From Adineta vaga (Eukaryota; Rotifera), in contig CP075495.1 of the NCBI GenBank assembly GCA_021613535.1, positions 12,152,001 through 12,216,000 on the forward strand: 64,000 nucleotides of DNA, in the 5' to 3' direction. The translations under genes were made by a program, and so were the position numbers. This document shows, one piece after another, positions 13,490-28,364 of this stretch; within the stretch, counting starts at the first letter, position 1; every line of letters begins with the position of its first letter. Under the pieces are notes generated by a model. The model worked only from the letters and a program-made list of their open reading frames with translations, did no database searches and was not told the origin of the DNA.

Positions 13490-15728
13490 TCTTTTACGTC
13501 CACTATATTTGATTCATTAAAATATTTTCTCTTTCTACTATTAGTACTTCTCGTTTGCTTGTCATTATTGATGTGTGAGCAATAGAAGAAGGAAATGAGA
13601 AGAGAGAACGATGTTGAAATATGTCACTTGTCTAATTTTAGTTGGACTCTTTTGACAAGTATATATGTGCTATTTTAAATCGTACATGATGTATGTGTTC
13701 AATCACGCACATCTGTAAAAAATCAAACAAAACACAATTTACCAAGGATAAGAAGACGTTCGCAATCATTATGTATATATCAATATACGTGTATATGTGT
13801 GTGTGATGACAATAGTGGCGATCATTGTATTGATAACAAAAGTTGACCATTTTTTCCTTTTACTAAAAATGATATGTCGTTTTTCTATTATTTTTTAATG
13901 GCAAGGTTACTTCCGTTGTTCTCTTGTCAACGATCGTCAATCGGCATATATACTTATATGTATATATATATAAGAAAAGAAATCCCCAATTGATTAATTT
14001 TTATAGTAGGTTATTGTAGTCGAAGAGCTCGATCATTGCATCATCTATGGCTTTCGTTTGCATTTTCTTTCTTCTTTTTCTTCTCTCTGTACAATAGCAA
14101 GTCATCAAAGCTGACAAGTGAATACAAATCATTCTATGTAACTAGATCTAATCAGGTACAATTTACTCATTGATATTATTGATAAGCAATAAACAACTTG
14201 CCATGCTGATTAGTTTTCATATATCTTCTATCACTAGATTGGTTTCTTTTTTTTATGAGTATATATATATATATATTCAAAAAATATCGAATTGAAGAGA
14301 AAAATGTACGTGAGTAAAACAATGAAATTGAAAAGATGAGCGATTACGATAAGTAAACTTCGTTCGTCGATATATGTATATACGATTGATTGAAAGTATA
14401 CGGTAGTTCTAACACTTAAACATATGAGACAAAGAAAGAAAAGAAATGCTGTTATTGTTGTTGCTTAATTCTTGTTCAAGAAAAAAAAGAAACGAATCAA
14501 TGAGAATCTACTTTGATCAACGAACTATACTTTAATGGTTTGATGTCTTGTCGATGGTTGTTATCGTGTGGACATATACACATCGAAGTGAGTTACACAA
14601 TCTAGACAAACTCTTCGAAGAATTTCATCAGACGGACAAAAATATTTTTCTTTCAATGATAAAATTGAACTAATTCAATGGATTAACCAATGAAATATGT
14701 TTTAAAAAGATAGCGTGTGAATTTAACTTCATACAAATCTTTCCTAACGAGAAAGAAAAGAATAGTTGATTTGATTTTGTAAAGGTTATTCAAAGATATA
14801 ATTGTTCAATAGAATATGTGTAATATGATCAATGCACAACTGACATAAAAAAGATAAGATATTTTTTGGTTCATCAACCGTCAAAGAAGAAGAAGAAGAA
14901 GCAGACGATGAGCAAATAGTAAATACTTTTGATGATTTTGTTTTCTTTCCAGGAAACCTTTTATTGATATGAAGAAGATGAAGACATGAAATATTCTAGA
15001 TTCATTTACCCTAAGAATATTAATTAATACATAATGATCTCTTGTTCAGCTCATTTTTTTTCTTCATCTTAGCCGTTGACAGGTCAAGGTAGTATGATGA
15101 AATGGAAGTCCATCTGTTCTTTCTTCAGTAACACATATGTCGTGTAAAGTATTGCGTGAATGACTACAGCGCAATTAGATTATTCAAGAACATAATCAAG
15201 AAAATAGAACTTATTTTTCATTGATCAAGTGCACGAACTAACTAATTAATTTCTCTAGCAAGGAGGGAAAAAAAGAAAGAAAACCAGAATTATCTCCAAG
15301 GATTGAATTTAATCATCGGTAAACTTGTGATATGTTCGACAGCGCACAAAAAAATGATTGATTAGTAATCAATATTATGTCAGACATAAATAAATTAGTT
15401 CCATTATGATGTCTGTCATTTCTTTTTGGTGTTAAAATATATTCATGTTCGTTTAGTTTTGTATGAAGATAAAGCAAAGAAGTATGATCATTCAAATGAT
15501 TATATGTATATCTGAACTTGTTTATATAGTTGAAAGGTATATCTATGATTTATTGGTATGAATAAGAACAAAAAAAAACAATGTATGATATAAGGTTTCT
15601 ATTATTGAATGAAATTGAATAAAATTACAATCTGTTGAATGTTTTCAATATCTTAAAATGTTTTTCTACGAAAGTAATGATAGACAGGTTTCACTTTCAA
15701 ATAGCTGATCTTGTTTTGATAAGATATG

Positions 15729-15749
15729 AATATATATATATATATATAT
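15729..15749. repeat. TA dinucleotide repeat
   Basis: About ten consecutive TA units, read directly, roughly 260 bp upstream of the proposed start of the ZDHHC17-like gene. Confidence 0.8.
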
Positions 15750-16010
15750 GTAAGAAAACTGTCGTTGATTATTTAAATAAAAACAATAGTCGACGATAGG
15801 TTGATAACCTATAGTGTTTGTAAATCAATTTATTACTCTATTCAATGAATTTATAATTTGAATATTATTGTCTAGCGGATATAGTTCATAATATTTATGA
15901 TACATTTGCATATTTTCTTCTATTATTTAAATGCTAATCAAACAATTGAAATCAATGAATATTATAACATAGAATACATCTATTGAATATTAAGTTTACA
16001 TATAGACGAC

Positions 16011-19000
16011 ATGAGATCGAAAAGATTTCGTATAGAAATTTATCGATGGAATTGATTATATTCGATACTAAATTTATGATCTATTTTAGAAATTAGCAAT
16101 GAAAATCAAGTTGAACTCTGTGTCGCTACGAAACCAGAAAGACATGATTTTGATATGAAAATTTCTCGTACTATTGATTTATGTACAGATGAAATGGTTG
16201 AGTGCAAGGTGAAAGAAAGAAAAAAACTCGACCTAATACACTTCAAACAAAATTTGAAGTGTTAGTGACGTACGTATGAAGTAGGCAAATCTTTTCTTTT
16301 GAAAAAAGAAAGAATATACTGTGTAGAATTATTTGGGTTCCTACAATTGATTTCCTAATGTTTTTCTTTACTTTTGGAATGATTGCACAATTTTGAGATT
16401 TCTTAAGAAGAAATTATTGTTCAAGGAAATGAAATAATACAACCAGTTCATATATTCTGTCTACTATTCGATTTCTGATCAAGGCCGATTTTCATATCTG
16501 AACAGCCATCTATAGAATCAATTGCTGTTAATAAACCAGCGTCCTCTTTCGTTACTATCGTATAATTTACTTACACGAATAAGAAATATTTTGTGTATTT
16601 AATATAAATATACATTTTTTCTGCATGCATACATTCGACATCTTTTTTTTCGATTTACATACTTCTTTTTATCGATCTGAAAAGAATAGAATAACAAAAA
16701 AAAACTCTTGCATTCAGTTTTTTTTATTTGTTGAATAAAAAGCCAAATGAAGTTTATATTTGTTCGTTCGCCACCAACATTACAAATGATTCATGATTCT
16801 CATAAGAAAAAAAGTCCAATACCGAACAATTCTTTCCCGTTATATTCTCGATGCGTTTCCTTCGAAACGTTATAAGAACAAGTAAAAAGCAATGTTAAAA
16901 TGACAAGATCTTTTTAGTTAACATGAAATCAACAGAAGTAAAATGCGCTGAAAAGAAAAATTTTATCTCCTAGTTATTGTGTTCTGTATCTTTAGCCTAA
17001 TCTAGCAAATGGTGGAATTTCTAAACCAGCCCTTTATCCTGTGGAACCATCGATGGTAGTTAATGATCCAAAAGTTCCTGAAGCACATTTAACTGATCTT
17101 GTTTCGTAAGTTATGAATCAAACATGATGTTTTATTTGTTTCATTACTATCAGAGCTGTTCAATATGGTTATTATGATCGTGTAGTAGAATTAATTGAAC
17201 CTGCTCCACAGCTCGCTTCAACACCTGTGGATGGAAATATAACATTACTTCATTGGGCAGCAATTAATAATCGAATTGAAATAGCGAAATATTTAATTAA
17301 TAAACGAGCAGATGTCAATGCTATCGGTGGAGAATTAAATTCAACACCATTACATTGGGCTACACGTGATGGTAAACTTGAAATGGTTATTTTTCTTCTA
17401 TCTCAACAAGCAGACGCATCATTATTCGATGGTGAAGGTAAATCTATAATAGAACTAGAAAAAATAAATAGCATTTTGAATCTCTTTTGTGTAAAACAAG
17501 GTTTTTCATCTTTACATCTGGCAAGTATGTTTGGTCATACAGCTATTGTTGCGTATCTAATTGCAAAAGGACAAGAAATAGATCTTCCGGATAAACACGG
17601 CATGACATCTCTAATGCATGCTGTTAGTCGAACTAGATCTCGTGATCCAACTCAATTACTTGTTCGGTAAATTGACATCCGAGTATTTTTTTGTTAGGAA
17701 AAGAGTCTAATTATGGAAATTTTAGACTTGGTTCTCAAATTAATTATCAAAATCTAACGAATGGATTTACAGCACTTCATTATGCAATTATTGCAGCAAA
17801 TAGAGATGTTATTCAAATGTTACTCACAGCTGGTGCAAGTACTGATATACGAAATTCTCATGTAAAGATTTTAGATAATAAGAAAAGTGTAGAAAGATTT
17901 TTTCATCTTTGCATTAGAATGAAACGCCATATGATCTTGCAACAAGAGCATCGGAAAGTCGATATTTAATACATCTTTTATCACAAAATCAATTACTCAA
18001 TCCTCGTTTACCTAAATCTTTACAATTTCATAAATCAACTCGACGTTTAGGAACAAAACTTTCACCCTATTTTGGTCTATTCTTTGTTGCCTGTTTATTT
18101 CAATGGAATATCTCATTAATTTATAAAGGTGTTTTACTTTTCGTCTTATTCATTGTATCAAAAGGATATATCATGTAAGTCATTTTAATAAAACAAAACT
18201 TTGTTATTTTTATCTAAATGATATATTTTAGGATATTCTATGATAATGATGTCGATCGAAATCTACCCATATCTATAGCACAAGCATCCATCTTTTGGCT
18301 ATACATTTGTTACTTTTATTACATTGTACCAAGTAAAATTCAAATACAAATAATAATTATTTCCTCTTATGAATTGTTGTTATCATTTAGATATACCTGT
18401 AACATTATGGTTAATGATTTTGATTGTTATTTGCACCTATCTTTCGTGGAGTAATTATTATCTTGCAGAAAAACGTGATCCAGGCTTTATTACTGGAAAT
18501 CGTGAGCAGTTATATCGAGTATAAAGACAGATTCGATAAGAATGTCAAATAAGGAATTTGTTATTTTAGATCATTATTCAATTAGTGGAACAAAATTCAT
18601 TTGATGATACGAATTTTTGTTCGGCATGTCTTATACAACGACCGATTCGATCAAAGCATTGTAAAGAATGTCGAAGATGTGTTGCAAAATTTGATCATCA
18701 TTGTCCTGTAAGTATTTCAAATAATATAGAGATGTTGAGAAGCGTATAAAAAATAGGGCGGAATCATTCATGATTGAACTGAATAGTAAAATAAACATTT
18801 AATCATTTTCAAGTGTTAAAACCTTAGAAGAACATCAAAATATATGTTTTGTAAGATAATTGGAAAAAGCATACCTTATAAAATTATCTTCCCGACTGTA
18901 TCACTCATTTTCTATTCATTTTTAGTGGATTGATAATTGTGTTGGTGAAAAAAATCTTCGCTATTTTGTTGGTTTTCTATTCTTTACACCTTTATGTCTC

Positions 19001-19553
19001 GCATTATATCTATATGGTGCATATCTATGTAAGTTTTCTAGTTGATATCATATTTATCAAAACAAAATTTTATGTAACTTAGATTATCGATATCACTGTC
19101 ATTTATTCGCATCAGAAACAATATTACAAGGTTTAACAACAGCTTTTACGTGTAAACCTGCTGTTCTTTTATTTACTGGACTTGCATTTTTGCATATAAC
19201 TTGGATAAGTGGATTATGTTTAACAATTCTCTTTCAGGTACAATAAACTTTCTAATGATTAATTCGTTTAATTTTTCCTTCTCAAGATTGCAAATGGTTA
19301 CACAACGAATGAAAAAATGAATTATTGGCGTTATCAATATCTTCGATCAAATCTTCGTAGTCCATTTTCATTCGGATATGTACAAAATTTAGTAGATTTA
19401 ATTAATCGATCAATATGTGGATATTCACCAATTATACTTGACTGGTCAAGGATCTATTCACTTGATGATTTTCATGACAATATCCCAATACGAATACGAC
19501 AAAAGATGAATTTATCATCGGTGAAGTCTTCAACAGATTTCTCGAATGTTTAA
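16011..19553 (+). CDS. ZDHHC17: Palmitoyltransferase ZDHHC17/HIP14-like (ankyrin-DHHC)
   Basis: Thirteen exons give 660 residues (human ZDHHC17 has 632): 16011-16029, 16090-16208, 16996-17105, 17154-17437, 17501-17666, 17726-17861, 17918-18174, 18232-18332, 18391-18518, 18570-18707, 18926-19028, 19083-19237 and 19287-19553, all in phase. Ankyrin repeats occupy about residues 75-240 ([53 protein letters not shown]), followed by membrane segments. The cysteine-rich domain is [16 protein letters not shown]...CRRC with the catalytic DHHC at about 482-485, then WIDNCVG. A TTNEKMN segment matches the TTxE motif after the fourth membrane helix. The enzyme transfers acyl chains from acyl-CoA to cysteines of neuronal and trafficking proteins, normally at the Golgi; the ankyrin domain selects substrates. 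Very close motif agreement makes the ZDHHC17/13 subfamily secure. The 19-bp first exon is tentative; the reading is firm from 16090. Confidence 0.93.
16238..16262. repeat. Perfect 10-bp inverted repeat with 5-nt loop
   Basis: ACACTTCAAA, loop CAAAA, then TTTGAAGTGT. It lies 29 bp into the 787-bp intron 2 of the ZDHHC17-like gene. The flanking CTAA and TTAG extend the pairing after a 2-nt bulge. It could form an intronic RNA hairpin, but no function is established. Confidence 0.75.
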
Positions 19554-20173
19554 ATGAAATGTGATAAAGCATTTGTTGATTTGTTTGTTTGCTTTTGATA
19601 TGATAATATATATATATATATATATATATATTATTCTTATTTTAAGCAACAATCGCTAGAATGAAATGTGTGATGAAAATGATATCCTTTGCTTCGCTTT
19701 TCTATTCAATAAAAGGCTTTGTGTGCTTGTAATGAGAATTGTTGTATAGATTTGATTTGAACAAGAATCTATTGCTTTTTGTGATTAATGGACAATGTCG
19801 GACATCCGTTTGCTTTTTGTTAACAAAATATCCGAAAGCATGCGCAAAACGGATTGATATGCTTCTCTTTTATTCGTTTGTATCTTTCTGTACGATTAAT
19901 TAGGAGTTTTCATTTTATTTGATGTGTCTGTGTCATTTTTTTTATTTCGCATATTGTAATCTCTATTGATTTGTGATTATTATTTTAAAAATGCTCTGAC
20001 TCATTACGTCTCTTAAATTGCATACGGTTCGAATGAATGATTCAGACAAATATAGTTGCATTTAGACATAGATTTTTCTTTTCCTTTGATCGAACAGAGA
20101 TACTAGTTGGAGTTATTCGACCGAAACGACTATTCTCTTTTTTTTATTTTCTTTCTTTCATTTTAGATATTTC
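19554..20173. other. Intergenic spacer
   Basis: A 620-bp AT-rich spacer between the ZDHHC17-like and CEPT1-like genes, with a TA repeat at about 19604-19630. An AATAAA polyadenylation-type hexamer lies near 19708, suiting the upstream gene. No open frame of interest. Confidence 0.65.
19604..19630. repeat. TA dinucleotide repeat
   Basis: About thirteen TA units, read directly, in the 3' flank of the ZDHHC17-like gene. Confidence 0.8.
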
Positions 20174-22035
20174 ATGAGTATGTCTAATAGACGAACTATT
20201 GATAATAATCTGTCGTCGTCTTCATTTCATGGTAATACGAGACAGATGACGCATAGTATTCATCAACAAGTACATATGCAAGAATTGGTTCGAGGTTTAC
20301 CAGCAATTTTTACTGATCAACAAATTAAACGTTTAAAAGAACATAAATATGCATCAGAAGGTACAACTTTACTTGATCCATATATGCAAATATTCTGGAA
20401 ACGTCTTGTGGAATATTGTCCACTATGGGTAGCACCAAATCTTCTAACAATCATTGGTCTAGTATTAAATATTGGAACTAGTGTATCATTATTGATTTTA
20501 ACAGATGGTGCCAAAGAACAGGTAAAGAAAATCTTTCTGCTATAAATCATAAGGCGAGAAAAGTAAGATATGTTTTGATTTAGTGTACACGATGGATGTA
20601 TCTTTTGACAGCACTTGGTGTTTTTATTTATCAATCACTTGATGCAATTGATGGTAAACAAGCACGTCGAACAGATTCATCAACACCATTAGGTGAATTA
20701 TTTGATCATGGATGTGATTCCGTTTCAACAGGTAATGTCATTTTTCTAATCAATATCTTTTCTATTTTGCTTTCATTTTCTTTAGTATTTGTTACTCTCG
20801 CATTTTGTTGTGCAACACAACTCGGTGTTTATCCATGGTTAATGTTTTGGTGTTGTATGTTTTCATATGTTATTTTTTATTGTGCACATTGGCAAACATA
20901 TGTTACTGGAAAACTTCGATTTGCTAAGTAGAATCTTCTTCATTTTCGATTTACACATCATCGATCGATTTATTTAGATTTGATTGTACAGAAGCTCAGT
21001 TTTTCTTCCTCTTTGTCTGTATGTTAACGGTCATTTCACCAGCGTTTTGGACAATATCGGTTGGTAATTTACGGAATTATGCTTCATTCAACGTATAGTT
21101 TTATTTCATTCTATAAGATACCGATTGTTCATATTGAATTTCGTGTTTTTGCTGCATTGGCAATGATCATTTCCGGTCTATGTAATGCAGCTAAAAACGT
21201 CTATACCATATCACAGGGTGGTTGTGGAAGAAATTCTTCATCAATAGCTGTATGTATTGATTCTATATTTTCTTTTTTCAATATTGATTTAAATATTTTG
21301 TTTCTTTTCAAACAAAGGGCACAAGTATAATTTTTCCAGCATGGCCAATTAGTTTTCTTATATTTCTTGCATTTATTGCTTCTTCTCATTCGTTATCAAC
21401 TGCACTTCAACAACATACTGCATTGCATTTACTTTGTTATGGAATTGTTTTTTCAAAAATTACAAACCGATTAATTGTAAGTGAATGTAAACTTAAGAGA
21501 TAATTTTCTTCTTACAATCTTCTTCTTCTTCTAGGTCGCTCATATGTCAAAAAGTGCTTTGAATGCTTGGGACCATGCTTATCTTGGTCCGATTGTATTT
21601 TGTATTAATCAATATTTTGGTTGTTGTATTTCAGAGCATAAAGTACTCTGGGCTTTTCTTGTAAGTTAAAACAATGATGAACGATGTTCCTTTTTTCTTA
21701 ACGACAATTTTTTTTCATCGTGCAAGAAAGAGAAAGAAATGAAAAGATTTCTTGTAATTAATGTATGTAGTTCAAATATTGAAAAATGATTTGGTCAAGG
21801 TAAACTAAGATTAAAGTATTATACATGTATTATAAGAAGAATATTCTTTTCATATGAAGATTATCATTCAAAAATTCAATCGTTTATTCATTTTTTCTTC
21901 TCTGTTTAGATTTTCAGTTTAGCTGATTTACTTCGATATAATATCAAAGTATGTCAAGAATTATGTGACGCATTAAATATCCACTGTTTTCGAATCAAAA
22001 CACCGGCAAACATCAAGTCTGATGTTACTCATTAG
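20174..22035 (+). CDS. CEPT1: Choline/ethanolamine phosphotransferase (CEPT1/CHPT1-like)
   Basis: Eight exons, 20174-20521, 20584-20731, 20786-20927, 20978-21059, 21118-21249, 21318-21476, 21535-21660 and 21910-22035, give 420 residues (human CEPT1 has 416). Exon 2 carries the complete CDP-alcohol phosphotransferase signature, with Asp139, Gly140, Ala143, Arg144, Gly153, Asp157 and Asp161 ([20 protein letters not shown]). The [16 protein letters not shown] and [14 protein letters not shown] segments match the eukaryotic family closely. The protein is polytopic and completes the Kennedy pathway in the ER or Golgi, joining CDP-choline or CDP-ethanolamine to diacylglycerol. The aspartates bind the metal ion, and the last is the proposed catalytic base. 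CEPT1 and CHPT1 cannot be separated by eye. The intron at 21060-21117 uses an unusual GTTGGT donor, but the phase sum requires it. Confidence 0.93.
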
Positions 22036-22334
22036 AAAGATCAAAATATCTACTTCTTTTCTAATTTCTATGTCCAAGTCTCACATATTTCTTCCTATCA
22101 AAACGTTTTGACCTGTGCCTTTAATTTTTTTCCGTTTTTGTTTTGTGGCTTATTGTTATATCATTAGAGATATTATCGTAATATTTAATTTATTATCCTA
22201 CTCGTATCTTTCGATAAAAAAAAAGCAAAATGCAATACTCAAAAGAAGAAACTAAACGATATTTTTGTTTGTTGCCTACTTAAATAGATTTATAGATATT
22301 TTTAGATCAATATATATATATATTCTCTTTTTCC

Positions 22335-23640
22335 ATGTCGGAAGAAAATGAACCTACAACATTTGAAGAAGCTTATGAACGTTATATTGAATATCGAACA
22401 CGCTTTGAACGTTTAGAAAATGAATTCGATGAATATCAACAATCATCATTAAATTATGAACAAGAATTAGAAGTTCAATTGAAACAATTAGATAATCAAG
22501 CACATCGTTATCAACAAGAATTATTTGTTGAACGAGCACAAAATGAGCAATATCGTGAACGTACTGAACAAACTATTAAACAATTCGATAAACGTTTCGA
22601 TCAAATTCAAGACGAATTGAATGCATGTAAAAATTTAAATGAAAAATTAACACATTATATACGAGAATTAGAACAAACAAACGATGATCTTGAACGAAGT
22701 AAAAGAAATATTAATAGCAAATAGAAATTTTTCTTCTTCTTCTTTTCTTTAAGGCAAACGAACATTATTGGATAGTTTATCAACATTTGAAACAAGACTT
22801 AATCGAGCATTAGAGCAGAATGCTTTATTAGAAAATGAACTTGATGAAAAGCAACAAGTATTTTCTTCATTTTATTAAAATATGTATGAATTTTATTTTA
22901 TTGTAATAGTTAACAGAAACTGTTCAACGATTACGTGATGAAACACGAGATTTACGTGAAGAATTAGATGTATTACATAAAACAAATATAGAAAAAATGA
23001 TGAATGCGAAAGAAACACCACATGTTAATAGTCTTCGAATGAAAAATATTCTGTCCGAAGCTGCAGCAATAACTGGAAATCTATCCCGAGATTCTAATAT
23101 TCAATCAGGTAATTCATTCTCCAAGATTTGATAAACTTTCTGATTTGATAATTAAATTAGTTAAGAATTGAAGATAAGTCTAACTAGAATTAATTCCTTA
23201 GTCGTAAACACTTTTATCAGTCATTGTTACACACAATTGAGAATTATTCTAAACATCTGTTATATATGTATATAGATATATCAAATAATGATTCACATCT
23301 TCCGTCTTCTTCACATGAACATTCAAATGGTGTTTCGATTCACAAAGTTTCAATTCCACAAGATTTTATTCATACTAGCTCGATCTCAAATGATATTCAA
23401 TCTCCAAAAGGAAGTGATTTTTATCAACCAATAACCAATTCTACTCGATTACAATCATTAAAATTAATCAATGAAGCATTTCGACGTTTTAGTTCGATTG
23501 AATCCACTCTATCCGGTCAACGAAAACGTTCTCAAATAACAACACCAATTACAGCTAATCGTTCTCGATTTAATTCAACAGCAAGTAATTCAAATTATAA
23601 TACTAATAATGATTCGAATGTAACTCAAACATCATCCTAA
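22335..23640 (+). CDS. NDEL1: NudE-like nuclear distribution protein (NDE1/NDEL1)
   Basis: Four exons, 22335-22698, 22754-22857, 22910-23108 and 23276-23640, give 343 residues (human NDEL1 has 345). Residues 1 to about 180 are a long coiled coil. The segments YIRELEQTNDDLERSKRT, LEQNALLENELDEKQ and VQRLRDETRDLREEL are the conserved LIS1-binding part of the family. The C-terminal half is Ser/Thr/Asn-rich and probably disordered, with a helical stretch (LQSLKLINEAFRRFSSIEST) where vertebrate proteins have their second conserved helix. NudE proteins tether LIS1 to cytoplasmic dynein in nuclear migration and spindle function. One gene standing for both vertebrate paralogues is expected outside vertebrates. 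The start ATG follows a TA-rich leader. Confidence 0.92.
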
Positions 23641-24362
23641 ATGATTTTCATTTTCTTTTGTTTTGTTTCTCAGATATACATATATATAGAAATTTCTATC
23701 TATTTATGTATATATTTATATATATATTTATTGATATAAAGCTATTTGTCATAATTGTTTTGATCCGAAATAAAAGAATATTTCATCCTTTTAGATGAAA
23801 TTGCTTGAAAAAAAATACTATCGAAAATATAACTTATCTAATGATTAAAAAGAAATATTCTCTATAAACATGAAAAAATATGGCTTTTCTCATTGTTAAT
23901 TCTGGATAATATCGAAGTCTTCTTTCAAGGAATTAATATCATAATCGATCTGATACATGTTAATACAGAATGAAAGATGAAAGAAGTTTCAGTTCTTTAA
24001 CTAATTAGTTTTTTACAACTATCACGATATAGAATGCCATCTATCGATGAACTTAAATTTTTATATTAAATTTTTCAATTAATTTTTTAATTATTTTTCA
24101 AAAGATTATTCAAGAAATTTCCATTAAATGAATATGAATTAAGTCGAGCGCTACATTCGTCGAATAATCAATGATAGCATTTAGCGACATATAATATTTA
24201 TCTGTTCTTCATCGATTTCCTTTCCTTTCCTTTTTTTTTCTTTTCCGTATATATCAAAAAATCTTCTTCAGTTTCTGAATAGATAAGAAAACGAAGGAAA
24301 ATAACTGAAAGACAGAAGAAAAAAAAGAAAACGATTTGACATTTCGTGAAAGATTTTAAAAA
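23641..24362. other. Intergenic spacer
   Basis: AT-rich spacer of about 720 bp between the NudE-like and syntaxin-like genes. It holds short TA runs near 23676-23730 and homopolymer A/T runs. No coding potential seen. Confidence 0.65.
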
Positions 24363-25824
24363 ATGCCCTCAACGGGCGGTGTTGTCGATTCAACAATTGT
24401 CTCGATAAGACCAATTGATGTCATTCCAACATCGAGACAACCTTCTGCAGGTACGGCAACAACAACGACAAATGCACCAGATGATCGTGAAATCTTTAAA
24501 GTAAATTTCAAAAATTCCATTATCATTCATTCTTGTTTGTTTGTTTCTATAGGCATTACATGATTGTATGAAAGATGTAGGCAAATTTCGACAATATGTT
24601 TATTATATTGGTACATCATGTGATACAACAAAATTACGAAATAAAATACAGAAACTTAAAGAACGACTTAATCGAAGTTTTTTCTATCAACGAGAATTAA
24701 TAGGAAAAGCAGCATCTACAACAGCTTCGTAAGTTGTATACGACAAAAGAAAACAACTAAACAGTCTATTCATATAATTTAGAGTTAAAAGTGAATTAGC
24801 AATGGTTAGTTTTGAAAAATGTCTATGTTTTACATTGGCATCATTAAGTTATTATGAAGATTTACTTCATAAATTTTCTATACTTCTTGTTTATTTTCCA
24901 TTAGCTAGTGGAGGTATGATCAGATGAAAATATATTCCAATGATTTGTTTATTTTTCTCGTTTAAAGATCGTACAAATGTTGTTAATTTGGGTTTTGAAG
25001 ATTCAACAATTAATGCTGATGAAGTTTCATACGAAAATCATGAAGCTGAAGAAAATGAAACAAATCGATACATTGAATTATTAAAGTAAATCAAATCTTA
25101 TTTATCGTTGAATTGAATAAATAAAAGGACGTATTTTTTTTGTCCAGTCAAATTCAATGCGTACAATCACTTCGAGAAGAAATCGAACAAATTGATGTTT
25201 ATCAATTACGAACTCATGCGACATCTTATTCAAAAGAATTCGGTAAATATTATTTAAAAAAGAAAAGAACAGAACTTTTTTCTTTTTATTTGATTGACAA
25301 TTCATTTTTTTTCTTTTGCAGTGGAAAATATGCACAAATATACAACTGAGATAACTATGGATAATCTTCAACGACAAGAAAGAAATCGTTATACACTCCG
25401 GCGTTATTTTAATGAAGAACCATCGGGAGCCGTATGTTATTGTTGTTGTTGTTATATAACATTGCATGTAGATTGAATGATATGCTTATGCTTTCTATGT
25501 TCGATTGTATTCTGTTTCGTCAGTGAATGAGAAAAGAAAAAAAAAAGGCAAACATGAAACAAGACTAGATAAAAGGTAATTTATTTTTCTTTTGCTTTTC
25601 TTTAGTCTTGTCAAGGTTATTTACTCATTCATTTTGACTATGTTTATTATGTTGAAAGTATTCTATTGATATTGATTTTCATGATTTAGGCCGGAAGGTG
25701 TTATCAACAATGTAATCGACGAAAATTTCTTTGTACACTAACAATTGTCTTGTTAGTCTTGGTGATTGTCGCTGTTATTGTAACAGTCATTGTAGCTACA
25801 AATAAAGCATCTACTGGTGGTTAA
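24363..25824 (+). CDS. Divergent tail-anchored syntaxin-like protein
   Basis: Seven exons, 24363-24500, 24553-24728, 24783-24913, 24968-25085, 25148-25242, 25322-25431 and 25690-25824, all in phase, give 300 residues. After a Thr-rich N-terminus come helices resembling the start of an endosomal syntaxin Habc domain (YIGTSCDTTKLRNKIQKLKERL), a loop with acidic residues, a helix of SNARE-motif length (from about QIQCVQSLREEIEQIDVYQ to QRQERNRYTLRRYF), a basic-cysteine stretch (CYQQCNRRKFLC) and one C-terminal membrane helix (about residues 270-293) with a short lumenal tail. This is the layout of a Qa-SNARE such as STX7/STX12, which drives endosomal fusion. The expected zero-layer glutamine is not recognisable, so the protein is either a strongly diverged syntaxin or an unrelated tail-anchored coiled-coil protein. 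The cysteines before the anchor could be palmitoylated. Confidence 0.6.
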
Positions 25825-26144
25825 CTAAGAACAGTTTTTTTTCTACGGTCAGATCAATTTTAAATTGCCGCCCGTTTTGAAGAAAAAAACGAATGAATTA
25901 GTATTCTAACTGATTGAACTTCTATTATTATTATTTTTTTGTTCTTTTTTGCTTTATCTATATTTCTTTTTTCTATATTTGTGTATATATATATATATGT
26001 ATATCCCGTCCAATGTATTACAAATTGTTTAGTTCGATTTCTAATTTATTTTAAAATACAAAACAAAATTGCTTGCTTACTTTGTATGCATATATATATA
26101 TATACATATATTGCTAATTGATGTTTTATATTTCAGATTTGATT
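25825..26144. other. Intergenic spacer
   Basis: A 320-bp AT-rich spacer with TA runs (about 25985-25999 and 26090-26105). A pyrimidine-rich TTTCAG at 26131-26136, just before the next ATG, may be the acceptor of a 5' UTR intron of the DPF gene. Confidence 0.5.
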
Positions 26145-28087
<1,943 letters not shown>

Positions 28088-28364
28088 AATAAACAGTAAA
28101 ACAGAATAGTTTCAAAGTGATTTTCTTTTGCTCAAAACCGACAACAACAGCAACAAATGGAAAAGAATTTCTATAAATTTATTTATTTATTTCTGTGTGT
28201 ATGTGTGTTTCTTTTTGTATGTTTATGATGAAAATGTGTGATATATTTGTATTTTTTATCCGGTTTGATTTGACAGTTTCTTTTCTTTTGTTCATTTTGT
28301 CAGATAGAATTAAAAAAATTCTTGCTGTTTTTAGATTTCTAAGAAAAGAGAAAAAAAAAGAATC

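Larger units (their letters stand above)
10465..16010. other. Long non-coding region upstream of two divergent genes
   Basis: This 5.5 kb spacer separates the minus-strand Toll-like receptor from the plus-strand ZDHHC17-like gene and so holds both promoters. Visible contents are CT-rich tracts (about 10795-10870 and 13459-13489), ATG trinucleotides (about 11831-11847), TA runs (about 12189-12208 and 15729-15749) and A-rich purine stretches. Open frames are short, low in complexity and unlike known proteins. An unrecognised untranslated exon cannot be excluded. Confidence 0.6.

Noticed and set aside
13400-13585. 61-codon plus-strand frame with Ser-Leu runs
   Set aside because: It is created by the CT-rich tract and resembles a translated simple repeat, not a protein.
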